A stretch of DNA of 64,000 nt from contig CADFMD010000002.1 in the NCBI GenBank assembly GCA_902835305.1, positions 186,001-250,000 of the forward strand. Direction: 5' to 3'. Made by a program: the position numbers and the translations under genes. The notes beneath the pieces are model-generated. The model ran no database searches and had not been told where the DNA came from. It worked only from the letters and a program-made list of their open reading frames with translations. Positions 40,919 through 48,128 of the stretch are shown here, one piece after another; position 1 is the first letter of the stretch; each line of letters begins with the position of its first letter. Source of the DNA: Coriobacteriaceae bacterium. GTDB taxonomy: Bacteria; Actinomycetota; Coriobacteriia; Coriobacteriales; Coriobacteriaceae.

Positions 40919-41626
40919 TTACTCAGCCAGGAAGTCGCGCTGGATAGCGGGATCGACCTTGACGCCAGGGCCCATGGTGGAAGACACGGAGATGGACTTG
41001 ACGTACTTGCCCTTAGCAGAAGAGGGCTTGACGCGCAGAATCTCGGTGTACAGGGCAGCGTAGTTCTCGACGAGCTGCTGCTCGGTGAAGGACTTCTTGC
41101 CCAGGGGCACGTGGCAGATGCCGTAGCGGTCGGCGCGGTACTCAACGCGGCCAGCCTTGAGCTCGGAGACCATCTTGGCGACGTCCATGGTCACGGTGCC
41201 GAGCTTGGGGTTCGGCATGAGGCCACGGGGACCAAGGATCTTACCGATGCGGCCAACCTTGGCCATCATGTTCGGCGTAGCGATAGCGGCGTCGAAGTTG
41301 ATCTCGCCCTTCTGAATCTGGGCGACAAGCTCGTCGGAACCGATGATGTCGGCGCCGGCAGCCTCAGCCTCGCGGGCCTTCTCGCCCTCGGCGAAGACGG
41401 CAACACGAACGGTCTTGCCGGTGCCGTGGGGCAGGGAGATGGAACCACGGATGTTCTGGTCAGCCTTACGAGTATCGATGCCCAGACGGAAGTGGGCCTC
41501 GACGGTCTCGTCGAACTTGGCGGTGTCGAGCTCCTTAATGAGCTTGGCAGCCTGAAGGGGGGTGTAGAGCGTGGCGCGATCGATCTTCTCGGCAGCGGCG
41601 TTATAGCTCTTACCATGCTTAGCCAT
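40919..41626 (-). CDS. rplA: Ribosomal protein L1
   Basis: A 235-residue L1 of the ribosome stalk base, which in many bacteria also represses its own L11-L1 mRNA. Seen: FDETVEAHFRLGIDTRKADQ, RGSISLPHGTGKTVRVAVFA, GRIGKILGPRGLMPNPKLGT. The ATG at 41624-41626 is eight bases from AGGAGG, whereas the upstream ATG is only two bases away. In the 117-bp gap to rplK two stems are visible (ACGGGTGC/GCGCCCGT and GTGTGC/GCACAC), possibly attenuators. Confidence 0.97.
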   Translation of the reverse strand: MAKHGKSYNAAAEKIDRATLYTPLQAAKLIKELDTAKFDETVEAHFRLGIDTRKADQNIRGSISLPHGTGKTVRVAVFAEGEKAREAEAAGADIIGSDELVAQIQKGEINFDAAIATPNMMAKVGRIGKILGPRGLMPNPKLGTVTMDVAKMVSELKAGRVEYRADRYGICHVPLGKKSFTEQQLVENYAALYTEILRVKPSSAKGKYVKSISVSSTMGPGVKVDPAIQRDFLAE

Positions 41627-41743
41627 GTGCATTACCTCCTGTGGTTAAACGGGCGTGAGCCCTCCCACATCGTATCGTGTGCCCTATTGCACACATTTAA
41701 CGGGCGCCCAGGTCGGAGCACCCGTCGTTACCATAAGAAATCG

Positions 41744-42172
41744 CTACTCAGCGATGGTGACGCCCATGGAACGGGCGGTACCGGCGATGATCTTCTTGGC
41801 GGCGTCAATGTCGTTGGCATTGAGGTCCGGCATCTTGATCTCGGCGATCTTGGTGAGCTGCTCCTGGGAGAGCTGACCAACCTTGTCGGCCTGGGGCTTA
41901 GCGGAACCAGACTTGAGGTTCAGCTCCTTCTTGATGAGGTGAGCCGCCGGCGGGGTCTTGGTGATGAAGGAGAAGGACTTGTCCTCGTAGACAGAGATCT
42001 CAACGGGGATGATGTCGCCCTTCTTGTCCTGCGTCTCGGCGTTAAAGGCCTGGCAGAACTGCATGATGTTCACGCCAGCAGCGCCCAGGGCGGGGCCGAC
42101 GGGAGGAGCGGGGTTAGCTGCACCAGCAGGAATCTGGAGCTTAATGACGTTGGCAACCTTCTTCTCAGCCAT
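41744..42172 (-). CDS. rplK: Ribosomal protein L11
   Basis: A 142-residue L11 of the GTPase-associated centre. Typical NVIKLQIPAGAANPAPPVGP, then ALGAAGVNIMQFCQAFNAET. The start at 42172 is chosen because AAAGGA lies six bases upstream. First of the rplK-rplA pair, 120 bp behind nusG on the same strand. Confidence 0.97.
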   Translation of the reverse strand: MAEKKVANVIKLQIPAGAANPAPPVGPALGAAGVNIMQFCQAFNAETQDKKGDIIPVEISVYEDKSFSFITKTPPAAHLIKKELNLKSGSAKPQADKVGQLSQEQLTKIAEIKMPDLNANDIDAAKKIIAGTARSMGVTIAE

Positions 42173-42292
42173 GGTCATTCCTTTCGAATCACGAGTGTGA
42201 AGTACTTGCTATATCGTAAGCACGCACGTGTTAGAAGCACTCCTGAGATGAGCAGTCACAGAAGAAGCACGCTCGCGCGAACGGACGAAAAC

Positions 42293-42829
42293 TTAAGCGA
42301 TGACAGCGACCTGGTTAAAGTCAAGCTCGACCGGCGTCTCGCGGCCAAAGATCATCAGCGTGACCTTGAGCTTGCCAGCCTCGGTGTTAACCTCGGAGAC
42401 CTTGCCATCAAAGTCGGTAAGCGGGCCATCGGTGACGCGGACGGACGTGCCGACCTGAATATCAACCGAGGTGCGCTTGGGCGAATCGCCCTTACCGGGA
42501 CGACGAGTCATCTTGTTGTACTCGTCACGGGAAAGCGGAGCGGGCTTGCCGTTGCCGCCTAGGAAACCGGTGACGCCGGGCGTGTTGCGAACACACGTCC
42601 AAGCATCGTCATCCATCTCCATGCGGACCAGGACATAACCCGGAAAGATCTTGGAATCCTTGGTCTCACGCTTGCCACCCTCTTTGATCTCGGTGACGCG
42701 CTCCATAGGAATCTCGATATCAAAGATACGGTCCTGCATGCCCATGGTCTCGATGCGATGCTCGAGATCGGACTTAACGCGGTTCTCGTATCCAGAGTAA
42801 GTGTGAACGACGTACCAACGCTTAGACAT
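42293..42829 (-). CDS. nusG: Transcription termination/antitermination factor NusG
   Basis: A 178-residue NusG. The NGN domain begins KRWYVVHTYSGYENRVKSDL and contains FPGYVLVRMEMDDDAW...TPGVTGFLG. The C-terminal KOW motif reads VRVTDGPLTDFDGKVSEVN. No long acidic N-terminal extension as found in other actinobacteria. The ribosome site lies in the end of secE, four bases upstream of the gene. Confidence 0.97.
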   Translation of the reverse strand: MSKRWYVVHTYSGYENRVKSDLEHRIETMGMQDRIFDIEIPMERVTEIKEGGKRETKDSKIFPGYVLVRMEMDDDAWTCVRNTPGVTGFLGGNGKPAPLSRDEYNKMTRRPGKGDSPKRTSVDIQVGTSVRVTDGPLTDFDGKVSEVNTEAGKLKVTLMIFGRETPVELDFNQVAVIA

Positions 42830-42832
42830 GGT

Positions 42833-43171
42833 TTAGCCCCTCAATCCAGAGAACAGAGCAAGAGCCTCGCCAAAGCCAGCATCGAGCAGAGCGATGACGA
42901 CGCCGACGACGACCAGAGAAGCGCAAACGACGACCGAGTAGTTCACGAGCTCCTTCTTATCGGGCCACGTGACACGCTTCATCTCGGACTTGACCGAAGC
43001 GAAATACTTCTTGGTGCGGGCGAAGAAACCAGGCTTCTCGTTCTTCTTGGACTTCGCAGCCTTCTCGTTCTTCTTGGCAACGGCCTTCTTGGCCTCAACC
43101 TTGGAGTTGGCGGCAGCGTTGTTGGCAGGTGCCGGCTGCTGAGCCTTCTTCTTGTTCTTCTTGTTGGCCAT
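42833..43171 (-). CDS. secE: Preprotein translocase subunit SecE
   Basis: A 112-residue SecE. A long Lys/Ala-rich cytoplasmic N-terminus (about 45 residues) precedes the conserved amphipathic helix FASVKSEMKRVTWPDKKELV and one membrane segment YSVVVCASLVVVGVVIALLD. Directly upstream of nusG, as in most bacteria. GGAGG precedes the ATG. Confidence 0.96.
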   Translation of the reverse strand: MANKKNKKKAQQPAPANNAAANSKVEAKKAVAKKNEKAAKSKKNEKPGFFARTKKYFASVKSEMKRVTWPDKKELVNYSVVVCASLVVVGVVIALLDAGFGEALALFSGLRG

Positions 43172-43211
43172 TTGGGTTACCTCCGCGCAATGCGCTTATA
43201 CATGAGTAAAC

Positions 43212-43237
43212 CGTAAGCCCCCAATTGGGAGCTTACG
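43212..43237 (-). terminator. Hairpin between tRNA-Trp and secE
   Basis: CCGTAAGC and GCTTACGG with an inner CCC/GGG stem, followed by TTTACTC on the minus strand. Probably a partial terminator after rpmG and tRNA-Trp. Confidence 0.55.
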
Positions 43238-43247
43238 GAATAATGAC

Positions 43248-43323
43248 TGGCACGCCAGGAAGGACTCGAACCCTCAACACTCGGTTTTGGAGACCGATGC
43301 TCTACCAATTGAACTACTGGCGT
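43248..43323 (-). tRNA. tRNA-Trp (CCA)
   Basis: Acceptor ACGCCAG/CTGGCGT, D-arm with AGTTCAATTGGTAGAGC, anticodon loop CTCCAAA, T-arm GGGTTCGAGTCC, encoded 3' CCA. It sits between rpmG and secE, a common arrangement. Confidence 0.97.
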
Positions 43324-43336
43324 ATGTGACTAGAGA

Positions 43337-43486
43337 CTAGCGAGTCTCTTTGTGCAGCGTGTGGTGACGGCACCAGGGGCAATACTTCTTAATCTCCATA
43401 CGATCAGGCATGGTCGACTTGTTCTTGGTGGTCGTATAGTTGCGGCGCTTGCACTCAGTGCACGCAAGAGTAACTAGAGTACGCAT
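43337..43486 (-). CDS. rpmG: Ribosomal protein L33
   Basis: A 49-residue L33 (MRTLVTLACTECKRRNYTTT...YCPWCRHHTLHKETR). Both zinc-binding CxxC pairs are kept (CTEC and CPWC), the C+ form expected when zinc is sufficient. First gene of the rpmG-tRNA-Trp-secE-nusG unit behind a strong promoter. Confidence 0.97.
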   Translation of the reverse strand: MRTLVTLACTECKRRNYTTTKNKSTMPDRMEIKKYCPWCRHHTLHKETR

Positions 43487-43531
43487 GTATCCTGAACCTT
43501 TCATTTCCGCCCCGTACGGGCACGAGTTGTT

Positions 43532-43561
43532 ACTTTATCAGCTCCACGTAAGTGCTGTCAA
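43532..43561 (-). promoter_or_regulatory. Strong promoter of the rpmG-secE-nusG unit
   Basis: TTGACA (43556-43561), 18 bp, TAAAGT (43532-43537) on the minus strand. The sequence GAGGTTTTCATTGACAGC around the -35 box is nearly the same as at the tRNA-Tyr/tuf promoter (45363-45392). Confidence 0.65.
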
Positions 43562-43704
43562 TGAAAACCTCGAGTCAATTGGTTCTCGGTGGATCCATTC
43601 ATATTTGGAACACATCAATGAAGCCATCGAGAGCTAATCGACGGTGCATCCAGGACCATTATCGATCCTCTCGACACCAGCAACGGATCAATATCCATTG
43701 CAGA

Positions 43705-43740
43705 AAAGAACCCGGCACCCAAATAAGTGCCGGGTTCTCT
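43705..43740 (-). terminator. tuf terminator
   Basis: GAACCCGGCAC and GTGCCGGGTTC around a short loop, followed by TTTTC on the minus strand, 26 bp past the tuf stop. The rest of the tuf-rpmG gap has no other gene. Confidence 0.88.
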
Positions 43741-43765
43741 AAGTCAGCTATATCAAAGAGCAAAT

Positions 43766-44956
43766 TTACTCAATGATCGTGGAGACGATGCCCGAACCGA
43801 CGGTGTGGCCACCCTCGCGGATAGCGAAGCGCAGGCCCTCCTCCATGGCGATCGGGTGGATGAGGTCGCCCTCGATGGTGATGTGGTCACCAGGCATAGC
43901 CATCTCGGTGCCCTCGGGGAGCTTGACCGTACCGGTAACGTCGGTGGTACGGAAGTAGAACTGAGGACGATAACCATCGAAGAACGGGGTGTGACGGCCG
44001 CCCTCCTCCTTGGTCAGAACGTAGATCTCGCCGGTGAACTTGGTGTGCGGGGTAACCGAACCGGGCTTGCAGAGAACCTGGCCGCGCTCGATGTCCTCGC
44101 GCTTGATGCCGCGGAGCAGCAGACCGACGTTGTCGCCAGCCTCGCAGAAGTCCATGGACTTACGGAACATCTCGATACCGGTAACGACGGTGTTCTGGGT
44201 ATCCTTGATGCCGACGATCTCGACGGGCTCGTTGAGCTTGAGCTCACCGCGCTCGACACGGCCAGTAGCAACGGTACCACGGCCGGAGATGGTCATAACG
44301 TCCTCAACGGCCATCAGGAACGGGAGGTCGTTGTTACGAGCAGGCGTCGGGATGTACTCGTCGACAGCCTTCATGAGCTCGCGGATAGCGTCCATCCACT
44401 TGGCGTCGCCCTCGAGAGCGCCCAGAGCGGAACCACGGATGACGGGGATGTCGTCGCCGGGGAAATCGTACTCGGAGAGGAGCTCACGGGTCTCCATCTC
44501 GACGAGGTCGATGAGCTCGTCATCGTCGACCATGTCGCACTTGTTCAGGAAGACGACGATGTAGGGAACGCCGACCTGACGGGCGAGCAGGATGTGCTCG
44601 CGGGTCTGAGCCATGGGGCCGTCGGTAGCGGCGATGACCAGGATAGCGCCGTCCATCTGAGCAGCACCGGAGATCATGTTCTTGACGTAGTCAGCGTGGC
44701 CCGGGCAGTCAACGTGAGCGTAGTGACGGGCAGCAGTCTCGTACTCGACGTGGGAGACGGAGATCGTAATGCCGCGCTCGCGCTCCTCGGGAGCCTTGTC
44801 GATGTTCTCGAACGCAGTGAAGTCAGCCTTGCAGCCCTCGGTCTCGGAGAGAACCTTGGTGATGGCAGCGGTCAGCGTGGTCTTGCCGTGGTCGACGTGA
44901 CCAATGGTGCCGATGTTAACATGCGGCTTAGTGCGCTCAAACTTCTCTTTGGCCAT
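43766..44956 (-). CDS. tuf: Elongation factor Tu
   Basis: A 396-residue translation GTPase that delivers aminoacyl-tRNA. P-loop GHVDHGKTTL (about residue 18), DCPGHADYVKNM (G3), NKCDMVDDDE (G4), and domain 2 with GRGTVATGRVERG. AGGAGG precedes the ATG. It is the last gene of a unit that begins with tRNA-Tyr, tRNA-Thr and tRNA-Met, an old arrangement (tRNA-tufB) that ties EF-Tu to tRNA synthesis. No fusA lies next to it. Confidence 0.98.
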   Translation of the reverse strand: MAKEKFERTKPHVNIGTIGHVDHGKTTLTAAITKVLSETEGCKADFTAFENIDKAPEERERGITISVSHVEYETAARHYAHVDCPGHADYVKNMISGAAQMDGAILVIAATDGPMAQTREHILLARQVGVPYIVVFLNKCDMVDDDELIDLVEMETRELLSEYDFPGDDIPVIRGSALGALEGDAKWMDAIRELMKAVDEYIPTPARNNDLPFLMAVEDVMTISGRGTVATGRVERGELKLNEPVEIVGIKDTQNTVVTGIEMFRKSMDFCEAGDNVGLLLRGIKREDIERGQVLCKPGSVTPHTKFTGEIYVLTKEEGGRHTPFFDGYRPQFYFRTTDVTGTVKLPEGTEMAMPGDHITIEGDLIHPIAMEEGLRFAIREGGHTVGSGIVSTIIE

Positions 44957-45052
44957 AAAGCCCTCCTCTTAACAGGTCGTCCCCGGACGGGACTTTGCCT
45001 TTATACCATAGTGGCCTCTCAACATACTATTGAGAAGCCACCGTGTTACCTA

Positions 45053-45129
45053 TGGTAGCGGTGACTGGATTCGAACCAGTGACGCCACGGGTATGAACCG
45101 TGTGCTCTAACCAACTGAGCTACACCGCC
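45053..45129 (-). tRNA. tRNA-Met (CAT), elongator type
   Basis: Acceptor GGCGGTG/CACCGCT, anticodon stem CACGG/CCGTG with loop TTCATAC, T-arm GGTTCGAATCC, encoded CCA. The anticodon stem lacks the three G:C pairs of initiator tRNA, so it reads internal Met codons, or Ile if the C is modified to lysidine. Confidence 0.93.
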
Positions 45130-45132
45130 GGA

Positions 45133-45208
45133 TGGAGCCTGCAACCAGACTTGAACTGGTGACCTCTTCGTTACCAACGAAGTGCTCTACCGACTGAGCT
45201 ATACAGGC
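45133..45208 (-). tRNA. tRNA-Thr (GGT)
   Basis: Acceptor GCCTGTA/TGCAGGC, anticodon loop TTGGTAA, T-arm AGTTCAAGTCT, encoded CCA. Confidence 0.96.
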
Positions 45209-45218
45209 ACTTGACGGG

Positions 45219-45300
45219 TGGGAGCTATAGGATTCGAACCTATGTAGGCAAAGCCAACGGGTTTACAGCCCGTCCCCATTAACCACTCGGGCAAACTCCC
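45219..45300 (-). tRNA. tRNA-Tyr (GTA)
   Basis: Class II tRNA with a long variable arm (TTGGCTTTGCCTACA), acceptor GGGAGTT/AGCTCCC, anticodon loop CTGTAAA. The 3' CCA is not encoded, unlike that of the two tRNAs behind it. Confidence 0.95.
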
Positions 45301-45362
45301 AATCGTTCAAGTATCCGCAGGTCCTTTGGTCTTTTGGACCGCCGCCCCCGCGAACGAAAAAG

Positions 45363-45392
45363 ATAATACGATGCAACCTTGGGGGCTGTCAA
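45363..45392 (-). promoter_or_regulatory. Strong promoter of the tRNA-Tyr/Thr/Met-tuf unit
   Basis: TTGACA (45387-45392), 18 bp, TATTAT (45363-45368) on the minus strand, about 60 bp before tRNA-Tyr. Confidence 0.75.
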
Positions 45393-45606
45393 CGAAAACC
45401 TCTAGATACACGGTTCCGGGCGTATCTATATAGCCGTGACCTGCGGTTTTATTGAGTTTGGATATGAAGGACGGTGGTTTTGGATACAGAGGTGACATTT
45501 CCCAAGGTAACACTTTGGCGTAGTGGAGTACACCTTCAGGATCGAACTTCGATAACAGCCTATTTGCACCTATATATAGGTCGAGATCGGGCTTCCGTGG
45601 CAGATT

Positions 45607-45729
45607 CGAGCGTGGATTTTCTTCCGTTTGAAATCGAGCGTGGACAATCTCCCACTATTGGCGTGCCCCCAAGGCCAAAGTGGCAGATTATCCACGATCA
45701 TTCACTAAGCGGGAGATTTTCCACGCTCG
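45607..45729. repeat. Palindromic element, family D compound copy
   Basis: Two CGAGCGTGGA boxes (45607 and 45635) face GATTATCCACG (about 45686) and TTTTCCACGCTCG (45717-45729), with CAATCTCCC and GGGAGATTTT inside. It reads as two nested versions of the family D palindrome at 24183. Confidence 0.75.
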
Positions 45730-45781
45730 TACGTCCGATAATCCTCGCTCGATCAAGTAGACCAGGGCCTTCACCGTTTTC

Positions 45782-45837
45782 ATCTCGTTCTGTAACAGTT
45801 GGAAAACATTTTTCCCCTTTCTGTTACAGATCGAGAT
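45782..45837. repeat. Palindromic element, family B copy 3
   Basis: ATCTCGTTCTGTAACAG and CTGTTACAGATCGAGAT, loop with TTTTTCCCCTTT. Confidence 0.88.
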
Positions 45838-45860
45838 ACTACGCATCGACCTCAGCTTAC

Positions 45861-45917
45861 GTCTCAATCCGTAACAGCTAGAACGGTTTTCAGCCTCTTC
45901 GTGTTACAGACCGAGAT
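45861..45917. repeat. Palindromic element, family B copy 4
   Basis: GTCTCAATCCGTAACA and TGTTACAGACCGAGAT. Confidence 0.85.
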
Positions 45918-45940
45918 GTTATCGTCCGTCCCTTGGCAAT

Positions 45941-45997
45941 GTCTCGATCTGTAACAATAAGGAGGGTCTTCAGCCCGCCCGTGTTACAGATCGAGAC
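45941..45997. repeat. Palindromic element, family B copy 5
   Basis: GTCTCGATCTGTAACA and TGTTACAGATCGAGAC. Copies 3-5 and the family D element fill most of the 45301-46091 gap; no gene is seen there. Confidence 0.88.
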
Positions 45998-46048
45998 AAA
46001 CCTAAAGCCTGGTGGGAGTCAAACCCGCTGACATGTCAACATAAATAG

Positions 46049-46084
46049 AAACGGGCCCTGTCCCATATAGAGACAGAGCCCGAA
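46049..46084 (-). terminator. tRNA-Thr terminator
   Basis: CGGGCTCTGTC and GACAGGGCCCG around an 8-nt loop, then TTTCTATTT on the minus strand. Confidence 0.8.
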
Positions 46085-46091
46085 ACTCTCA

Positions 46092-46166
46092 TGGAGCCAG
46101 TGACAGGAATCGAACCTGCAACCCACTGATTACAAATCAGTTGCGCTACCGTTGCGCCACACTGGC
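46092..46166 (-). tRNA. tRNA-Thr (TGT)
   Basis: Acceptor GCCAGTG/CACTGGC, anticodon stem ACTGA/TCAGT with loop TTTGTAA, T-arm AGGTTCGATTCCT, encoded CCA. Confidence 0.96.
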
Positions 46167-46196
46167 ACACTTGGCGCTTTCGCGCGAAACCAATTA

Positions 46197-46225
46197 AGAA
46201 TAAAGGAATTGCTGACAAGGCGCAA
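46197..46225 (-). promoter_or_regulatory. Promoter of tRNA-Thr (TGT)
   Basis: TTGCGC, 17 bp, TATTCT on the minus strand, 30 bp before the tRNA. Confidence 0.5.
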
Positions 46226-46250
46226 CAGACCCTTTGACCGACCACATCTC

Positions 46251-46315
46251 AAAACTATTCGTCAGAACGAATAGTTTTATCCGTTCGCCAAAACCAAAAA
46301 CTATTCGTTTTGGCG
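46251..46315 (-). terminator. Two linked hairpins sharing one motif, after the rae1-like gene
   Basis: On the minus strand CGCCAAAAC/GTTTTGGCG (46286-46315) has GAATAG in its loop and is followed by AAAACTATTCG/CGAATAGTTTT (46251-46277). The GAATAG of the first loop can also pair with CTATTC of the second stem, so the two structures could exclude each other. The second stem ends in a short T run and can terminate. Confidence 0.55.
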
Positions 46316-46318
46316 ACG

Positions 46319-46370
46319 GCAACCCACAGTCCGTTGATTACAAATCAACGGACCGGCCAATTGGGAAACG
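46319..46370 (-). other. tRNA-Thr-like fragment
   Basis: GTCCGTTGATTTG...AATCAACGGAC is an extended stem whose centre GATTTGTAATCA, and the GTGGGTTGC a little further on, match the anticodon arm and following bases of the tRNA-Thr (TGT) located 150 bp away. Acceptor and T-arms cannot be found, so it is a relic or a mimic, not a tRNA. Confidence 0.4.
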
Positions 46371-46389
46371 GGTCTCTATGGATAATCCC

Positions 46390-47067
46390 CTACCTCCCGC
46401 GCAACGCCTTGAGCTTGGCCAGGGCCTCGGGGCTTAGGCGGCTGCCCAGGGTCATCTTGATCTGGGGCGCTTCCTCTGCCTCGTGAACGTCGTTATCGAT
46501 CTGCTTGATCTCGTCCACCAGCATACGGCTCGAGATGCGCGTGACGCCCTTACCCATAACAACGGCCTGAATCGTGCCGTCACTCGATACCACGGAGCAC
46601 GCGCGGCCTTCCTCACGTGCCTCGATGCAGAGCTTCTGCACCACGGTATCGGCCGAAACACCCGTCGGCGAAAACTCAATGCGCACGCCGCGGGCCGGCA
46701 GGTTGGGACGCTCGTTGGAAATATTGCCCGCGCCGTCGAACACGATCACGGCCTCGTAGCGGCCCTGGGCAAACGCGGCAACGTCGTTGATGAGCGCCGT
46801 GCGCGCCATATCGTGGACATCGCTAGAGTACGGATCGTCAGAATGGTCGTACACGAGCTTTTCGTAGCGCGGCGTGCAGTGGATCACGTTGTAACCGTCG
46901 ACCACCAGCAGCTCGGGCTTGTTGGAGTGCACCGTCGAGACTGGGTCGGCGATAGCCTGCGCAAACGCATTGCCGCCCACGCCGTAGGTCGCGGCCGAAA
47001 CAATCGGCTTGGCCGAGCCCTCGCCAAAGCGCTTGGCCTTGGACTTGGCGCGGTTCTTTTTGGACAT
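46390..47067 (-). CDS. NYN-domain ribonuclease, YacP/Rae1 type
   Basis: A 225-residue protein. A basic N-terminus (KKNRAKSKAKRFGEGSAK) precedes the PIN-like NYN domain: LLVVDGYNVIH (catalytic Asp), TALINDVAAFAQGRYEAVIV, FDGAG, GVSADTVVQKL and VVSSDGTIQAVVMGKG. In Bacillus the homologue Rae1 cuts mRNA in the ribosomal A site. The usual neighbour, rlmB, is three bases upstream. GGAGG lies eight bases before the ATG. Function by homology. Confidence 0.85.
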   Translation of the reverse strand: MSKKNRAKSKAKRFGEGSAKPIVSAATYGVGGNAFAQAIADPVSTVHSNKPELLVVDGYNVIHCTPRYEKLVYDHSDDPYSSDVHDMARTALINDVAAFAQGRYEAVIVFDGAGNISNERPNLPARGVRIEFSPTGVSADTVVQKLCIEAREEGRACSVVSSDGTIQAVVMGKGVTRISSRMLVDEIKQIDNDVHEAEEAPQIKMTLGSRLSPEALAKLKALRGR

Positions 47068-47070
47068 GCG

Positions 47071-47985
47071 CTACTCCTCCCCCATGAGCTCGCCGGCGTT
47101 GCGGCGCAGCCACTCAAAGCACAGCGCCGTGGTCGCCTGGGCAACATTGAGGCTCTCGGTCATGCCGCGCTGGGGAAGCTTGGTCAAAAAGTCGCATTTC
47201 TCGAGCACCAGGCGCGAGATGCCGTCGCCCTCGGAGCCCATGACGAGCGCCACGCGGCCCTCGAAGGGAGCATCCCAGCAACTGCCTTCGGCGTGCTCGG
47301 AGGCACCGCCCACCCAAAAGCCAGCGGCCTTAAGATCGTCGAGTGCACGGGCGATGTTGGGCACCTGCGCGATAGGCAGATGCATGACGGCGCCGGCTGA
47401 AGTCTTGTAGCTGCCCACGGTCACGCCGGCGGCACGCTTGTTGGCGATGATGACGCCGGCCGCGCCCACAACCTCGGCGGAGCGCACGATCGCACCAAAG
47501 TTGCCATCGTCGGTCACATGGTCGAGCACGACGACGAGCGCCGGTCCGTCACCCGCGCGGTCGAGAATATCGGCAACATCGGCATAGGGGAAATTTCCCA
47601 CCTCGAGCGCAATGCCCTGGTGGGCGCCATGGCTCGACAGCGCATCAAGCTGCGCGCGCGACACATACTTAATGCGAACGCCCGCGGCGTTGAGGTCGTC
47701 GACCAGACGCGACAAGGCGGCATCGCGCTCCCCGCCCTCGGCAATGAGCGCACACTTGATGGGAAAACCGGTGCGCAGCGCCTCGGCGGCAGCACGACGA
47801 CCTTCGATAAACTCGCCCTTGGGAGCCTGGACAGCGTCGCGGTTGCGATCGCGCTGCGGACGTGCGGCCTGGGCGCGATCGCGCTGGCCCTTGGAAGCAG
47901 CAGCGCGATCATTTCGGCGAATCGGACGCGAGCCAGAAGCGGCCTGCTTGCCGCCACGAGGTGCACGCTTGCGATTGTCGGCCAT
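47071..47985 (-). CDS. rlmB: 23S rRNA (guanosine-2'-O-)-methyltransferase RlmB, SpoU family
   Basis: A 304-residue SPOUT methyltransferase. The first 55 residues are a basic, Arg/Ala/Gln-rich tail, longer than in E. coli RlmB. The RNA-binding domain follows (GEFIEGRRAAAEALRTG), then the knotted domain: LDHVTDDGNFGAIVRSAEVV (motif 1), VALVMGSEGDGISRLVLEKC (motif 2) and LPQRGMTESLNVAQATTAL (motif 3). The expected target is G2251 of 23S rRNA. Linked to cysS and rae1 as in many Gram-positives. Confidence 0.93.
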   Translation of the reverse strand: MADNRKRAPRGGKQAASGSRPIRRNDRAAASKGQRDRAQAARPQRDRNRDAVQAPKGEFIEGRRAAAEALRTGFPIKCALIAEGGERDAALSRLVDDLNAAGVRIKYVSRAQLDALSSHGAHQGIALEVGNFPYADVADILDRAGDGPALVVVLDHVTDDGNFGAIVRSAEVVGAAGVIIANKRAAGVTVGSYKTSAGAVMHLPIAQVPNIARALDDLKAAGFWVGGASEHAEGSCWDAPFEGRVALVMGSEGDGISRLVLEKCDFLTKLPQRGMTESLNVAQATTALCFEWLRRNAGELMGEE

Positions 47986-48128
47986 AAGACGGCCTCCTTA
48001 AATAGAAAACGAACAAGAATCGACCGTCCGAGCCACGGCACCTTGCCTTTCAATCGTCGGGCATGACCACCAGGTCTATGCCCTCCTCTTTCAAGGCAAT
48101 CTGCCGCACCTCGAACGGTCGACAAATA

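Noticed and set aside
45783..45997. CRISPR array formed by three evenly spaced repeats
   Set aside because: Each unit is a complete palindrome with a short internal loop, spacing is uneven, and no cas genes are present.
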